Assembly (NCBI GenBank): GCA_046046455.1
Contig: JBJOJS010000009.1
Coordinates: forward strand, 1 to 7,743
Source: Mxb001 sp046046455
GTDB lineage: Bacteria > Actinomycetota > Actinomycetes > S36-B12
Direction: 5' to 3'
DNA length: 7,743 bases
Under the pieces are notes generated by a model, which ran no database searches, had not been told where the DNA came from, and saw nothing but the letters and a program-made list of their open reading frames with translations. This document shows positions 1 to 6,005 of this stretch, in pieces (the stretch's first letter is position 1; every line of letters starts with the position of its first letter). A program made the translations under genes and the position numbers.

Positions 1-937
1 AGGCGTGCAGCGCGGTCGATAGAGCCGTCACCTGCCGTTCGATCGCTGTGCTCGCCACCCGTGAATCCGGCAGTAGGCCGTCGAATCCATGCACGGTCCC
101 CGTCACGAGATCGAGCTCCACTCGCACGCCCGCATCGGCGAGGCGCCGGACATAGTCGAGAGCCTCGTCGCGCAGGACGTCGTGCTCCGCGACCGTGACG
201 TGTGCCGGCGCGACACCGTGTAGGTCGTCGGCAAGGGCGGGCACGGCGTACTCCAGGTGCGCCGCGTCAGCCGGCGCGTCACCCAGATAGTGCTCCCACA
301 TCGCGGCGACGGATTCCCTTGTGAGCGTGGGCGAGAGGCCTTGCATCGAGTGGCCCGGATCGTGAGTTCCGTGCGATCGCGAGTCCAGAGCAGGACAGCT
401 GAGGGACTGGAGCGCCAGGGGTACGCCGACATCGCGGGCATAGAGGGCCAGGCCCGCAGCCAGGCAGGCCCCGGCGCTCGATCCGTGCACGGCGACTCGG
501 TCAGGGTCCACCCCGGGCAGATCACCGAGCGCCGCGAGTGCCCGCCGAGCCGCGTCACGCGCGACGGGGGCTCGATGCTCCGGGGCCAGCGGGTAGGCAA
601 GGCTCACCGTGCAGACGCCGTGGTGCGCGGCGAGGGGTACGGCGATCCGCTCAGCCCCGAGTGGACCTCCGACGATGAAGGCCCCGCCGTGGAAGGCGAG
701 GACGACCGGCAACGGACCCGCGGCATCGCGCGGACGCCACACCAGGGCATCGACTCCGCCGATGTGAATCGATTGCATGAGCACGTCATCGCGCGACCAC
801 CGTGGGCGGGGACCGCCGTGCTCGGCCATGTAGCGGGCGGTGAGAGCGCGCACGGCATCGACATCGCGATAGTCGATGTCGGGAGCGGGATAGGCAGCCA
901 GCCACGCAGCGATCTCGGAATCGACAGCGCCTGCCAC
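1..937 (-). CDS. Alpha/beta hydrolase fold-3 esterase (HSL-like), 3' end outside window
   Basis: Probable carboxylesterase/lipase of the hormone-sensitive-lipase (alpha/beta hydrolase fold-3) group, which hydrolyses short acyl esters in the cytoplasm. Seen directly: an oxyanion-hole HGGAF at residues 83-87, nucleophile motif GSSAG with Ser154 (most relatives have GDSAG), catalytic Asp253 in EHDVLRDE and His283 in VHGF. All triad members are present in the usual order. 312 codons are visible without a stop, so only the last few residues can be missing, since relatives are about 300-320 aa. The start is taken as GTG at 937 because it is the only usual start codon between an in-frame TGA (974-976) and the family-like N-terminus (DSEIAAWLAAYPAPD). 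No good Shine-Dalgarno precedes it, and the codon lies at the edge of a strong stem-loop. It follows the 81-aa gene by 36 nt and is probably cotranscribed with it under the divergent LysR regulator. The natural substrate cannot be told. Confidence 0.9.
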   Translation of the reverse strand, partial: MAGAVDSEIAAWLAAYPAPDIDYRDVDAVRALTARYMAEHGGPRPRWSRDDVLMQSIHIGGVDALVWRPRDAAGPLPVVLAFHGGAFIVGGPLGAERIAVPLAAHHGVCTVSLAYPLAPEHRAPVARDAARRALAALGDLPGVDPDRVAVHGSSAGACLAAGLALYARDVGVPLALQSLSCPALDSRSHGTHDPGHSMQGLSPTLTRESVAAMWEHYLGDAPADAAHLEYAVPALADDLHGVAPAHVTVAEHDVLRDEALDYVRRLADAGVRVELDLVTGTVHGFDGLLPDSRVASTAIERQVTALSTALHA

Positions 938-960
938 CCCAGCAGGATGGCAGGCGCTGT
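924..960 (-). repeat. Perfect 13-bp stem-loop over the esterase start codon
   Basis: Bases 924-936 (ACAGCGCCTGCCA) are the exact reverse complement of 948-960, with an 11-nt loop at 937-947. No T-run follows on either strand, so it is not a standard intrinsic terminator. On the minus strand it begins 13 nt after the stop of the 81-aa gene, and the esterase GTG (937-935) falls at the loop/stem junction. It may sequester the start, make esterase translation depend on ribosomes leaving the upstream gene, or protect or process the mRNA. The structure is certain; its role is inferred. Confidence 0.85.
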
Positions 961-973
961 GCGAGCAGTGCGG

Positions 974-1219
974 TCAGGCGGCGAGGGCGACCCCGCTACG
1001 AACCTGGCCGGAGACGGCGCAGGTGATGAGGCTGAAGGCGCGCTCGCGGGCCACGATCGGCTCGGCGGGATCGACGAGGACCTCGCCCAGGACGGGGCTG
1101 AGACCGACGACCTCGGCCGTCGCTGCGAGCACGTTGAGGTCGGCCGGGGTCGCGGCGGTGAGGCCGGACTCCGCGACGCGGCGGGCCAGGCCCTCGAGAG
1201 CGGTGCGGGTGAGGGTCAT
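974..1219 (-). CDS. Small protein of unknown function, 81 aa
   Basis: Not recognised. It is an 81-residue, largely alpha-helical-looking acidic protein without a signal peptide or membrane segment, and with one cysteine near the C-terminus (LITCAVSG). It looks genuine: codons are strongly G/C-ending like its neighbours, and its ATG is preceded at a 5-nt gap by AAGGAG, the only strong ribosome binding site in the window. It is the first gene of a minus-strand unit ending in the esterase and lies divergent from the LysR gene, so it is probably part of the LysR-controlled operon. Its reading frame is the same as that of the esterase, separated only by its TGA and 12 further codons. A role as a partner of the esterase is a guess from position only. 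Confidence 0.7.
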   Translation of the reverse strand: MTLTRTALEGLARRVAESGLTAATPADLNVLAATAEVVGLSPVLGEVLVDPAEPIVARERAFSLITCAVSGQVRSGVALAA

Positions 1220-1224
1220 GACTA

Positions 1225-1230
1225 CTCCTT
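1225..1230 (-). promoter_or_regulatory. Shine-Dalgarno AAGGAG of the 81-aa gene
   Basis: AAGGAG is read on the minus strand 5 nt before the ATG at 1219. It fixes the start of the small gene and stands out because the other transcription-unit starts in this window lack such a site. Confidence 0.85.
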
Positions 1231-1266
1231 CATGTGCTCGGCGTACGGGGAAGAACCGATAGATCG

Positions 1267-1295
1267 AGAGTAGGTCGCGATTTCTATCACGTAAA
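1267..1295 (-). promoter_or_regulatory. Candidate promoter of the small-protein/esterase operon
   Basis: On the minus strand a -35-like TTTACG (1295-1290) and a -10-like TACTCT (1272-1267) are separated by 17 bp. Transcription would start near 1260, giving a leader of about 40 nt that contains the AAGGAG site. Both boxes are only partial matches to the actinobacterial housekeeping consensus. Confidence 0.5.
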
Positions 1296-1314
1296 GCGAT
1301 GAATTCGTATCGTG

Positions 1315-1335
1315 TCGATCGTTTATACTTATCGA
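1315..1335. promoter_or_regulatory. Candidate LysR operator, TCGAT-N11-ATCGA
   Basis: Five-base arms TCGAT (1315-1319) and ATCGA (1331-1335) flank 11 bases, giving the T-N11-A dyad known for LysR-type regulators. The centre at 1325 is about 65 bp upstream of the predicted operon start near 1260, where the high-affinity LysR site usually lies. It also covers the -10 box of lysR itself, which would allow autorepression. Further CGAT/ATCG half-sites occur at 1297-1300 and 1309-1312 and could be a second, activating contact. Confidence 0.5.
1324..1329 (+). promoter_or_regulatory. -10 box TATACT of lysR, leaderless arrangement
   Basis: TATACT lies exactly at -12 to -7 from the ATG at 1336, so transcription is expected to begin at or next to the A of the start codon. 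This is the usual signature of leaderless actinobacterial genes and is the main reason for preferring this start. No convincing -35 was found. Confidence 0.6.
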
Positions 1336-2265
1336 ATGGTCTTCGGTCCTCCGCGGTACGAGGTACGCCACCTCGAGGCCCTGCGTGCCATAGCCGAGGA
1401 GGGGACCTTTCGGGGCGCGGCGGACATCCTCGGCTACTCCCAGGCGGCCATCAGCCAGCAGATCGCCGGCCTCGAAGCGCTCGTGGGTGCACCGGTCTTC
1501 GAGCGACCCGGCGGTCCGAAGCCCGTGATCCTCACCCCGGTGGGACGGGCGCTGCTCACCCATGCCGAGGTGATCCTGGACCGCCTCGATGCGGCGCGGG
1601 AGGAGATCGCCGACATCGCCGCGGGCACAGGTGGGCGCCTCATCATCGGCACCTTCCAGAGTGTGGCCGTCGAGCTCCTCCCCGACATCGTCGGACGCGT
1701 GCGCCGTGATGTCCCGGGACTGATCATGCGCGCGATCGAGGAGGCTGAGAACTCCGAACTCATCGACCGCTTCCACTCCGGCGATCTCGACGTGGCCTTC
1801 CTCGCCGGTCCCGTGCACGACACATCACTGGATCTCATCGATCTCGGCACCGACCCCTTCGTCGCGGTGCTCCCTCGTCGTGCCCCCTACGTCGGGGCAT
1901 CGTCCGTCACGCTCCGCGAGATCGCCGACCTTGGGCTCATCGGGGAGCACATCGGCACATCCCAGGCCTACATCGACCAGCACGTGCGGGACGCAGGCGT
2001 CACGACGACCTACGCCTTCCGCACCAACGACAATGGCGCGAAGCAGGCCATGGTGCGCAACGGGATGGGGGCGGCGATCATGCCGCAGCTTGCCGTCGAT
2101 CTCTCCGATCCCGAGGTCGTCGTACTCCCGACGGATCCGCCCATCGCGCCGCGCTCGATCCTGCTGGCCGTGCCCCCTCCGCAGAGACGTACCCCTGCCG
2201 TTGAGCGCTTCCTCGTCATCGCGCGCGAGGTCGCCGCCGAGCGACTGAGCCCACCGGCGAGCTAG
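1336..2265 (+). CDS. LysR-type transcriptional regulator
   Basis: DNA-binding transcription factor of the LysR family, 309 aa, normal for the family. The N-terminal winged helix-turn-helix spans about residues 12-70 (EEGTFRGAADILGYSQAAISQQIAGLE pattern, wing ending in LTPVGRALL), followed by a linker helix and a periplasmic-binding-protein-like effector domain from about residue 100 (GRLIIGTFQSVAVELLP) to near 300. An in-frame GTG at 1312 would add eight residues, but ATG 1336 is chosen because TATACT sits at its -12 to -7 positions and the family core begins about seven residues later. It is divergent from the 81-aa gene/esterase operon, the classical layout of a LysR regulator and its target. 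The candidate operator overlaps its own promoter. The inducer is unknown; a substrate or product of the esterase is possible. Confidence 0.93.
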   Translation: MVFGPPRYEVRHLEALRAIAEEGTFRGAADILGYSQAAISQQIAGLEALVGAPVFERPGGPKPVILTPVGRALLTHAEVILDRLDAAREEIADIAAGTGGRLIIGTFQSVAVELLPDIVGRVRRDVPGLIMRAIEEAENSELIDRFHSGDLDVAFLAGPVHDTSLDLIDLGTDPFVAVLPRRAPYVGASSVTLREIADLGLIGEHIGTSQAYIDQHVRDAGVTTTYAFRTNDNGAKQAMVRNGMGAAIMPQLAVDLSDPEVVVLPTDPPIAPRSILLAVPPPQRRTPAVERFLVIAREVAAERLSPPAS

Positions 2266-2268
2266 GGT
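2263..2268 (+). promoter_or_regulatory. Candidate -10 box TAGGGT of the HNH nuclease gene
   Basis: TAGGGT fits TANNNT and lies at -12 to -7 from the GTG at 2275; its first three bases are the stop codon of lysR. There is no Shine-Dalgarno, which fits leaderless transcription. No -35 is evident, so readthrough from lysR is an alternative. Confidence 0.4.
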
Positions 2269-2274
2269 CATCAC

Positions 2275-2940
2275 GTGGGGGGATCACGCCATAGACGACG
2301 GGCCACTCTTGTCACGGCACTGGCCGTTGCTCTCGGAGTCGGCTTCCTTATGGCGCCCGCGGCATCAGCGCAGGAGCGCTCGGTGTCGAGTCTGCTGCGC
2401 TCGCTCGAGGTCGCGCCCGAGCAACCCTCGGGCTACGACCGCGAACTCTTCCCGCACTGGGACTACCTCGGCGATGACTGCGACGTGCGCGACCGAGTGC
2501 TCATCGCCGAGGCGCGGCGCGGCCCGAGCACCGGCACGTCGTGCCCTGTCGGCACCGGGCGGTGGTTCTCGGCCTTCGACGGCGTCATCGTCCGCGATCC
2601 GTCGGAGCTGGATGTCGATCACATGGTGCCGCTGGCCGAGGCCTGGGCCTCCGGGGCACGCCGCTGGAGCACCGCGCTGCGCGAATCCTTTGCCAACGAT
2701 CTTGGGTACGCCGGGTCTCTCATTGCCGTGACGGCGTCGAGCAACCGATCCAAGGGCGACCAGGATCCCGCGGAATGGCTACCACCGCGCACGTCCTACC
2801 GATGCACCTACGTCAGCGAGTGGATCGCAGTGAAGTGGCGGTGGCGACTGAGCGTGGACGCGCGCGAGCAAGCCTCGCTTCGAGTGCTCGTAAACTCCTG
2901 CGGCAATCCCCGAGTGACTCCGCCGGCACGCGCACGCTAA
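2275..2940 (+). CDS. Secreted HNH endonuclease (DUF1524/GmrSD C-terminal type)
   Basis: Predicted exported nuclease of 221 aa. A signal peptide is visible: basic RHRRR, hydrophobic segment about 11-27 and an APAASA/QE cleavage site near residue 32. The mature part carries the HNH signature of the DUF1524-like family: DVDHMVPLAEAW with Asp115-His116, then TASSNRSKGDQDPAEWLPP around 153-171 with the conserved Asn157 and Lys160. Four cysteines in the mature protein (69, 90, 177, 209) could form two disulfides, as expected outside the cell. The start GTG 2275 gives the complete signal peptide. It lies 9 bp after lysR and ends head-on with the minus-strand membrane-protein gene, with the two stop codons overlapping. 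Degradation of external DNA is the likely activity; the biological role (nutrient scavenging, biofilm, competition) is not shown by the context. Confidence 0.9.
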   Translation: MGGSRHRRRATLVTALAVALGVGFLMAPAASAQERSVSSLLRSLEVAPEQPSGYDRELFPHWDYLGDDCDVRDRVLIAEARRGPSTGTSCPVGTGRWFSAFDGVIVRDPSELDVDHMVPLAEAWASGARRWSTALRESFANDLGYAGSLIAVTASSNRSKGDQDPAEWLPPRTSYRCTYVSEWIAVKWRWRLSVDAREQASLRVLVNSCGNPRVTPPARAR

Positions 2941-3176
2941 TCCTGCGTGTCGAACTTCCGGAAGCCGAAGTAGTAGACGTAGACCACCGCGAGGATCGGC
3001 CCGACGGTGATCATGAGGAACGGCACGACACCACCCGTGCCCGCGCGGATGTACGCAAGCGCCGTCACCACGACGGCGATCCCGATGATGACCGCCAACG
3101 CAGCGAAGACGTATCGCTGCGGAGCACGTGCGGACCAGGGCACAGGGACGGTCTCGGGCTGAGGCGTATCCGGCAT
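2937..3176 (-). CDS. Small two-helix membrane protein, 79 aa
   Basis: Unknown function. A proline-rich N-terminal tail of about 20 residues is followed by two hydrophobic helices, about residues 22-43 (YVFAALAVIIGIAVVVTALA) and 49-72, and then a short charged end (FRKFDTQD). The short loop between helices contains one Arg. The frame stays open to 3314 upstream, but the added residues are Arg/Ser/Pro-rich and antisense to the preceding gene, so ATG 3176 is chosen. It begins 37 nt after the stop of the 594-aa nuclease-like protein on the same strand, so readthrough is possible, but CACTCT at -12 to -7 suggests its own leaderless start. Its TAG overlaps the TAA of the convergent HNH gene. Many actinobacterial genomes carry similar small membrane proteins; a link with the nucleases is unproven. 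Confidence 0.75.
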   Translation of the reverse strand: MPDTPQPETVPVPWSARAPQRYVFAALAVIIGIAVVVTALAYIRAGTGGVVPFLMITVGPILAVVYVYYFGFRKFDTQD

Positions 3177-3182
3177 GGGCTG

Positions 3183-3188
3183 AGAGTG
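3183..3188 (-). promoter_or_regulatory. Possible -10 element CACTCT of the membrane-protein gene
   Basis: On the minus strand CACTCT lies at -12 to -7 from the ATG at 3176. The two most conserved -10 positions (A at -11, T at -7) are present, the first T is not. No Shine-Dalgarno is visible. Confidence 0.3.
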
Positions 3189-3213
3189 GCACACCGCAAC
3201 TCGACCAGCCAAT

Positions 3214-4998
3214 TCAGAACGGGATGTCGGCGTCCATCTCGACGCTGACAGACTCCGCATAGGCGAGCAGGGACATGCGCGGACGCTCACCGGACGCCTC
3301 ACCGCCCACGTCATCCGCCATCTCAGCTGATCGGCCGCGGTAGGCAGTGCACCAGCGGGACACGGGGCACCATGAGCAGTGTCGTCCCACGGTGGGCTCC
3401 GCGGGGGAGTACAGGATGGTGTCGATGGCCTCGGCGATCGTCGCTCGTGCCATCAGGACCGACTCGGCATCGGAGGTGTCGAAGCCGCGGATCTCGTGTC
3501 CGTCCGTACGCAGGATCTCCACTTCGACGCGCCCGGGGCGCCGCGTGTCCGTGACAGCGCCCGACACCGGGTCGAGTCCGTCGGCGAGTAGGCAGAGCGT
3601 CACGGCGACCTGGGGATAGCGCTCGAAGACCTCAGCGGCAGTCTGCGGCATCTCATGGTGCACGCCGACGCTCTTGGTCTCACGCACGAGATACCCGTCG
3701 GAGGTCTCGATGACAAGGTCGGCGCGCGTGCTCATCACAACGTCGACATCGGTGTCCCACGCCGTCAGTGACTGCTCGGGGTACGCCGCCACGACGTCAT
3801 CGCGGTGCAGGGGGCACGCCTCGATGTGCTGCACCAGGAAGGGGCGCAGGGCGGCGTAACTGACCTCATCCCATCCCAGTAGCTGGGCGATCTCACCGAG
3901 CCCCTCCCCCGGGAGCGGAAGATCATCGGAGGTGCAGGCCACAAGCCGCGCGTGAGCATGCTCGAGCCAGGAGTGCAGGTGCGTGCCGCGCACCATTGCC
4001 TCCGTCGTCTCTCGGCGAGCCCGCGGCAGCGACAACTCCCGCTCGAGATGGATCTGCCAGGTGCACGTGCGTGCCGTCGTGAGATCGCCCGGGCTCAGTG
4101 CACGGGTCCACAGTGCAGGCCCTGCGACTCCGAGCACCCCCGGCATGCGGGCTACTCCCGGGCACTCATACCGCACGGAGCATGAGGCACAGCGTGCACC
4201 GGGGTTGAATGCTCCGCCACCCAGCACGTGCACGCGCTCGGAGACCACCTCTGCGAAGCGCCCACGTGCCTCATCAGCACTGCTGTCGAGCAGGAGCGCG
4301 TCAGAGGCATCGAGCATGCCGATCTCGCGAACGCGCACCTGCTGAGCAGGCGCGGGCTGGGATGCAGCCGCAGGCCAGCGTTCGCGCCAGAGGCTGCCCT
4401 CCTGCTTCATGATCGCGTCAGCGGCAACGCGCGCGTAGACGGCGAGGTACGCCGGATCCCGATGACGCGTGCCCGCGCCCTCCCAGGTGAGGACGTGGTA
4501 CTCCCGATGCGCACCATCACGACTCACGTGAAGCAGTCCCCACGCCGACCATTCGACGCGTACGTCGACCTCATCGGCGGCGAAGAATTCGCGGACAACC
4601 GTCTCCGCGGGCAGGTCGCCCGTGTCACGCAGGCGCGCGACCGCGATGAGATAGCCCTGCAGCGCTTCACCGGCCACCTGGCGCGCAGCATCGGCCACTT
4701 CGCCCGTGGAGGTCGCGCACACCTGGTCGAGAGCCACCTCGGGATCGGTGCCGGAGGCGAGGACGGCGTACGCGGCATCGCGGGCGAGCCCGAGGGCAAA
4801 GGAGTGGAACGGCGGATACGTCGGGCGCACCGAGGGATCCCGGTCGACCTGGAGTGTGGGCCGCGCCTTGACCGCGATCTGGGTGGGGCACTCCCAGCGC
4901 TCCTCGCCACGCACGTGCGCAGCACTGACACGCACGAGCCGGTCGCGCACGACCACGCGCCAAGGCGGAGTCCACGGCGGGATGTCGACCTGGCTCAC
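3214..4998 (-). CDS. Tandem RecB/Cas4-like Fe-S protein: inactive N-domain plus PD-(D/E)XK nuclease
   Basis: A 594-aa protein that reads as two RecB/Cas4-like Fe-S nuclease domains in tandem. C-terminal domain (about 300-555): the CTWQIHLERELSLP opening with Cys312, GTHLH with His342, Asp427 in RADLVI, Glu440-x-Lys442 in YLVRETKS, Gln463, and the cluster motif C541-x2-C544-x5-C550. All nuclease motifs are there except the Tyr usually four residues after the Gln (here Thr). N-terminal domain (about 1-285): a matching Cys37 in ERWECPTQIAVKARP and C270-x2-C273-x5-C279, but at the catalytic positions GLLH (His157 for Asp) and VLTWEG (Thr171 and Glu173 for D/E and K), so catalysis is predicted lost while the 4Fe-4S site remains. 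The GTG start overlaps the TGA of the upstream nuclease gene (GTGA), so the two are translationally coupled and probably act together on DNA. The N-domain assignment rests on reading motifs by eye. Confidence 0.8.
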   Translation of the reverse strand: MSQVDIPPWTPPWRVVVRDRLVRVSAAHVRGEERWECPTQIAVKARPTLQVDRDPSVRPTYPPFHSFALGLARDAAYAVLASGTDPEVALDQVCATSTGEVADAARQVAGEALQGYLIAVARLRDTGDLPAETVVREFFAADEVDVRVEWSAWGLLHVSRDGAHREYHVLTWEGAGTRHRDPAYLAVYARVAADAIMKQEGSLWRERWPAAASQPAPAQQVRVREIGMLDASDALLLDSSADEARGRFAEVVSERVHVLGGGAFNPGARCASCSVRYECPGVARMPGVLGVAGPALWTRALSPGDLTTARTCTWQIHLERELSLPRARRETTEAMVRGTHLHSWLEHAHARLVACTSDDLPLPGEGLGEIAQLLGWDEVSYAALRPFLVQHIEACPLHRDDVVAAYPEQSLTAWDTDVDVVMSTRADLVIETSDGYLVRETKSVGVHHEMPQTAAEVFERYPQVAVTLCLLADGLDPVSGAVTDTRRPGRVEVEILRTDGHEIRGFDTSDAESVLMARATIAEAIDTILYSPAEPTVGRHCSWCPVSRWCTAYRGRSAEMADDVGGEASGERPRMSLLAYAESVSVEMDADIPF

Positions 4999-5933
4999 AC
5001 CTGCACCTCATCGTCGAGGATGTCGAGCAGGTCGCCCGCAGGCGCGGCGGCAGCCACCGTCTCCGCACCGCGCTGGAGGAGTCCCCGGTCGCGCAGCGCT
5101 TCGTTGCTCTCCGGGCTGCCGGGCTTGGGTGCGCCACTGCGCTGGGCCGGGCACACGGGCTGGAAGTCGCAGTAGCGACACAGGGGACCGGGTCGTGCCT
5201 CCCATGCTCCGCCGGTCGCCATGGCGTCACGTTGCTCGTGTGCGGATTCCAGGTCGGCGAGGGCCCGTCGGATCGCTGCGGGGTAGACCGGGCGCGTTAC
5301 CGCCCGAGGCTCCTTGAGGTAGAGCAGCTCGATCTCCGCGATCGGCTCGCCCATGTCTTCGAGCGCTGCGGCATAGAGCAACTGCTGTCGCCAGTAGGAC
5401 CACCAGAAGCGCGGCTTGGGTGCGCCGGTCTTGTAGTCGGTGACACGCAAACCCGGCTCCGCGACGGCGATCCGGTCGATGTGTCCAAGGAAGGGCAGAC
5501 CGACGAGATCGGTGCGCACCTCCCGCTCGAGACCATCGGGTGCGACCTCGATACGCGCCGGCTCCTCAGTAGCCCAGTAGGCCGCGAGCGCTCGCGCGCT
5601 TCCCTCGCGCACCTCGGTCTCGTCGATGCCCTGGCCTTCGACAAGAGCGAGCTCCGCGACCAGAGCCTCGGCCAAGTACGCATCGGCGCGCTCGGCCACG
5701 CGCTCGTCGGGCGGAAGGGCGAGCAGATACTCGAGAGCGCTGTGCACCGCGCGGCCGATAACGAGTGCTGCGGTCGACGGGGTCTCCCACCGCTCGATGC
5801 GCTGCCACCAGTAGCGCAGCGGACAGCCCAGGAACTGCTCGATGGCGGTGGCTGACCACGGCCGGTCAGGTGCAGCGGCCTCCGGCACCCGCACGGTGAC
5901 GGGTGCTCGCGAGGAGTTGCGCGGGCCGGCCAT
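4995..5933 (-). CDS. RecB family exonuclease, PD-(D/E)XK with 4Fe-4S site
   Basis: Single-domain Fe-S nuclease of the RecB/Cas4-like PD-(D/E)XK superfamily, 312 aa. Motifs in order: WSATAIEQFLGCPLRYWW with Cys37, GRAVH with His64, GHID with Asp153, VTDYKTG with Asp166 and Lys168, QQLLY (Gln183 to Tyr187), and C252-x2-C255-x5-C261, which with Cys37 would bind a 4Fe-4S cluster. All metal-binding and catalytic residues are present, so it should be an active DNA nuclease, probably on single strands or DNA ends. The first 25 residues and the Ala/Asp-rich tail after about 265 look disordered. ATG 5933 is the first start after an in-frame TGA upstream, and CATGCT lies at -12 to -7. It heads a minus-strand unit: its TGA overlaps the GTG of the tandem-domain protein. 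It is divergent from the PH-like gene across 72 bp. No helicase subunit is encoded in the window. Confidence 0.92.
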   Translation of the reverse strand: MAGPRNSSRAPVTVRVPEAAAPDRPWSATAIEQFLGCPLRYWWQRIERWETPSTAALVIGRAVHSALEYLLALPPDERVAERADAYLAEALVAELALVEGQGIDETEVREGSARALAAYWATEEPARIEVAPDGLEREVRTDLVGLPFLGHIDRIAVAEPGLRVTDYKTGAPKPRFWWSYWRQQLLYAAALEDMGEPIAEIELLYLKEPRAVTRPVYPAAIRRALADLESAHEQRDAMATGGAWEARPGPLCRYCDFQPVCPAQRSGAPKPGSPESNEALRDRGLLQRGAETVAAAAPAGDLLDILDDEVQV

Positions 5934-5939
5934 GCCCCG

Positions 5940-5945
5940 AGCATG
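5940..5945 (-). promoter_or_regulatory. Possible -10 element CATGCT of the nuclease-pair operon
   Basis: On the minus strand CATGCT lies at -12 to -7 from the ATG at 5933, with the conserved A and final T. No Shine-Dalgarno or clear -35 was seen. Confidence 0.3.
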
Positions 5946-5993
5946 TCAGGTGGGTACGACGACCGCCGCCGACGACACCCGAGCGCGTGATGG

Positions 5994-5999
5994 CACGCT
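5994..5999 (+). promoter_or_regulatory. Possible -10 element CACGCT of the PH-like gene
   Basis: CACGCT lies at -12 to -7 from the ATG at 6006, matching the A and final T of TANNNT. The GGGG just before the ATG is too close to be a good Shine-Dalgarno. Confidence 0.3.
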
Positions 6000-6005
6000 G
6001 GGGCC

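Noticed and set aside
924..960. Stem-loop as an intrinsic terminator
   Set aside because: No T-run follows the stem on either strand, and it overlaps the start of the next gene.
974..1219. 81-aa protein as a fragment of ATP synthase delta subunit or a carboxymuconolactone decarboxylase-like protein
   Set aside because: Only short, weak resemblances (VDPAEP, ARERAF) and no supporting motif or neighbours.
257..1273. Long open frame on the plus strand (338 codons) across the esterase region
   Set aside because: It is antisense to the esterase and the 81-aa gene, which have family motifs and good codon patterns; its composition is that of a GC-rich antisense shadow.
1336..2265. LysR gene as the regulator of budA (AlsR-like)
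   Set aside because: It lies about 4 kb away from budA with unrelated genes between, and is divergent from the esterase operon, where a LysR dyad is visible.
3178..3210. GGCTG/CAGCC inverted repeat between the 594-aa and 79-aa genes as a terminator
   Set aside because: Only five base pairs with a 23-nt loop and no T-run.
4228..5175. Plus-strand open frame of 315 codons over the nuclease pair
   Set aside because: It is Arg/His-rich, matches no family, and lies opposite two genes with clear nuclease motifs.
3214..5933. Cas4 of a CRISPR system
   Set aside because: The Fe-S nuclease layout resembles Cas4, but there is no repeat array and no cas1, cas2 or effector gene, and the 312-aa protein looks more like chromosomal RecB-family exonucleases.
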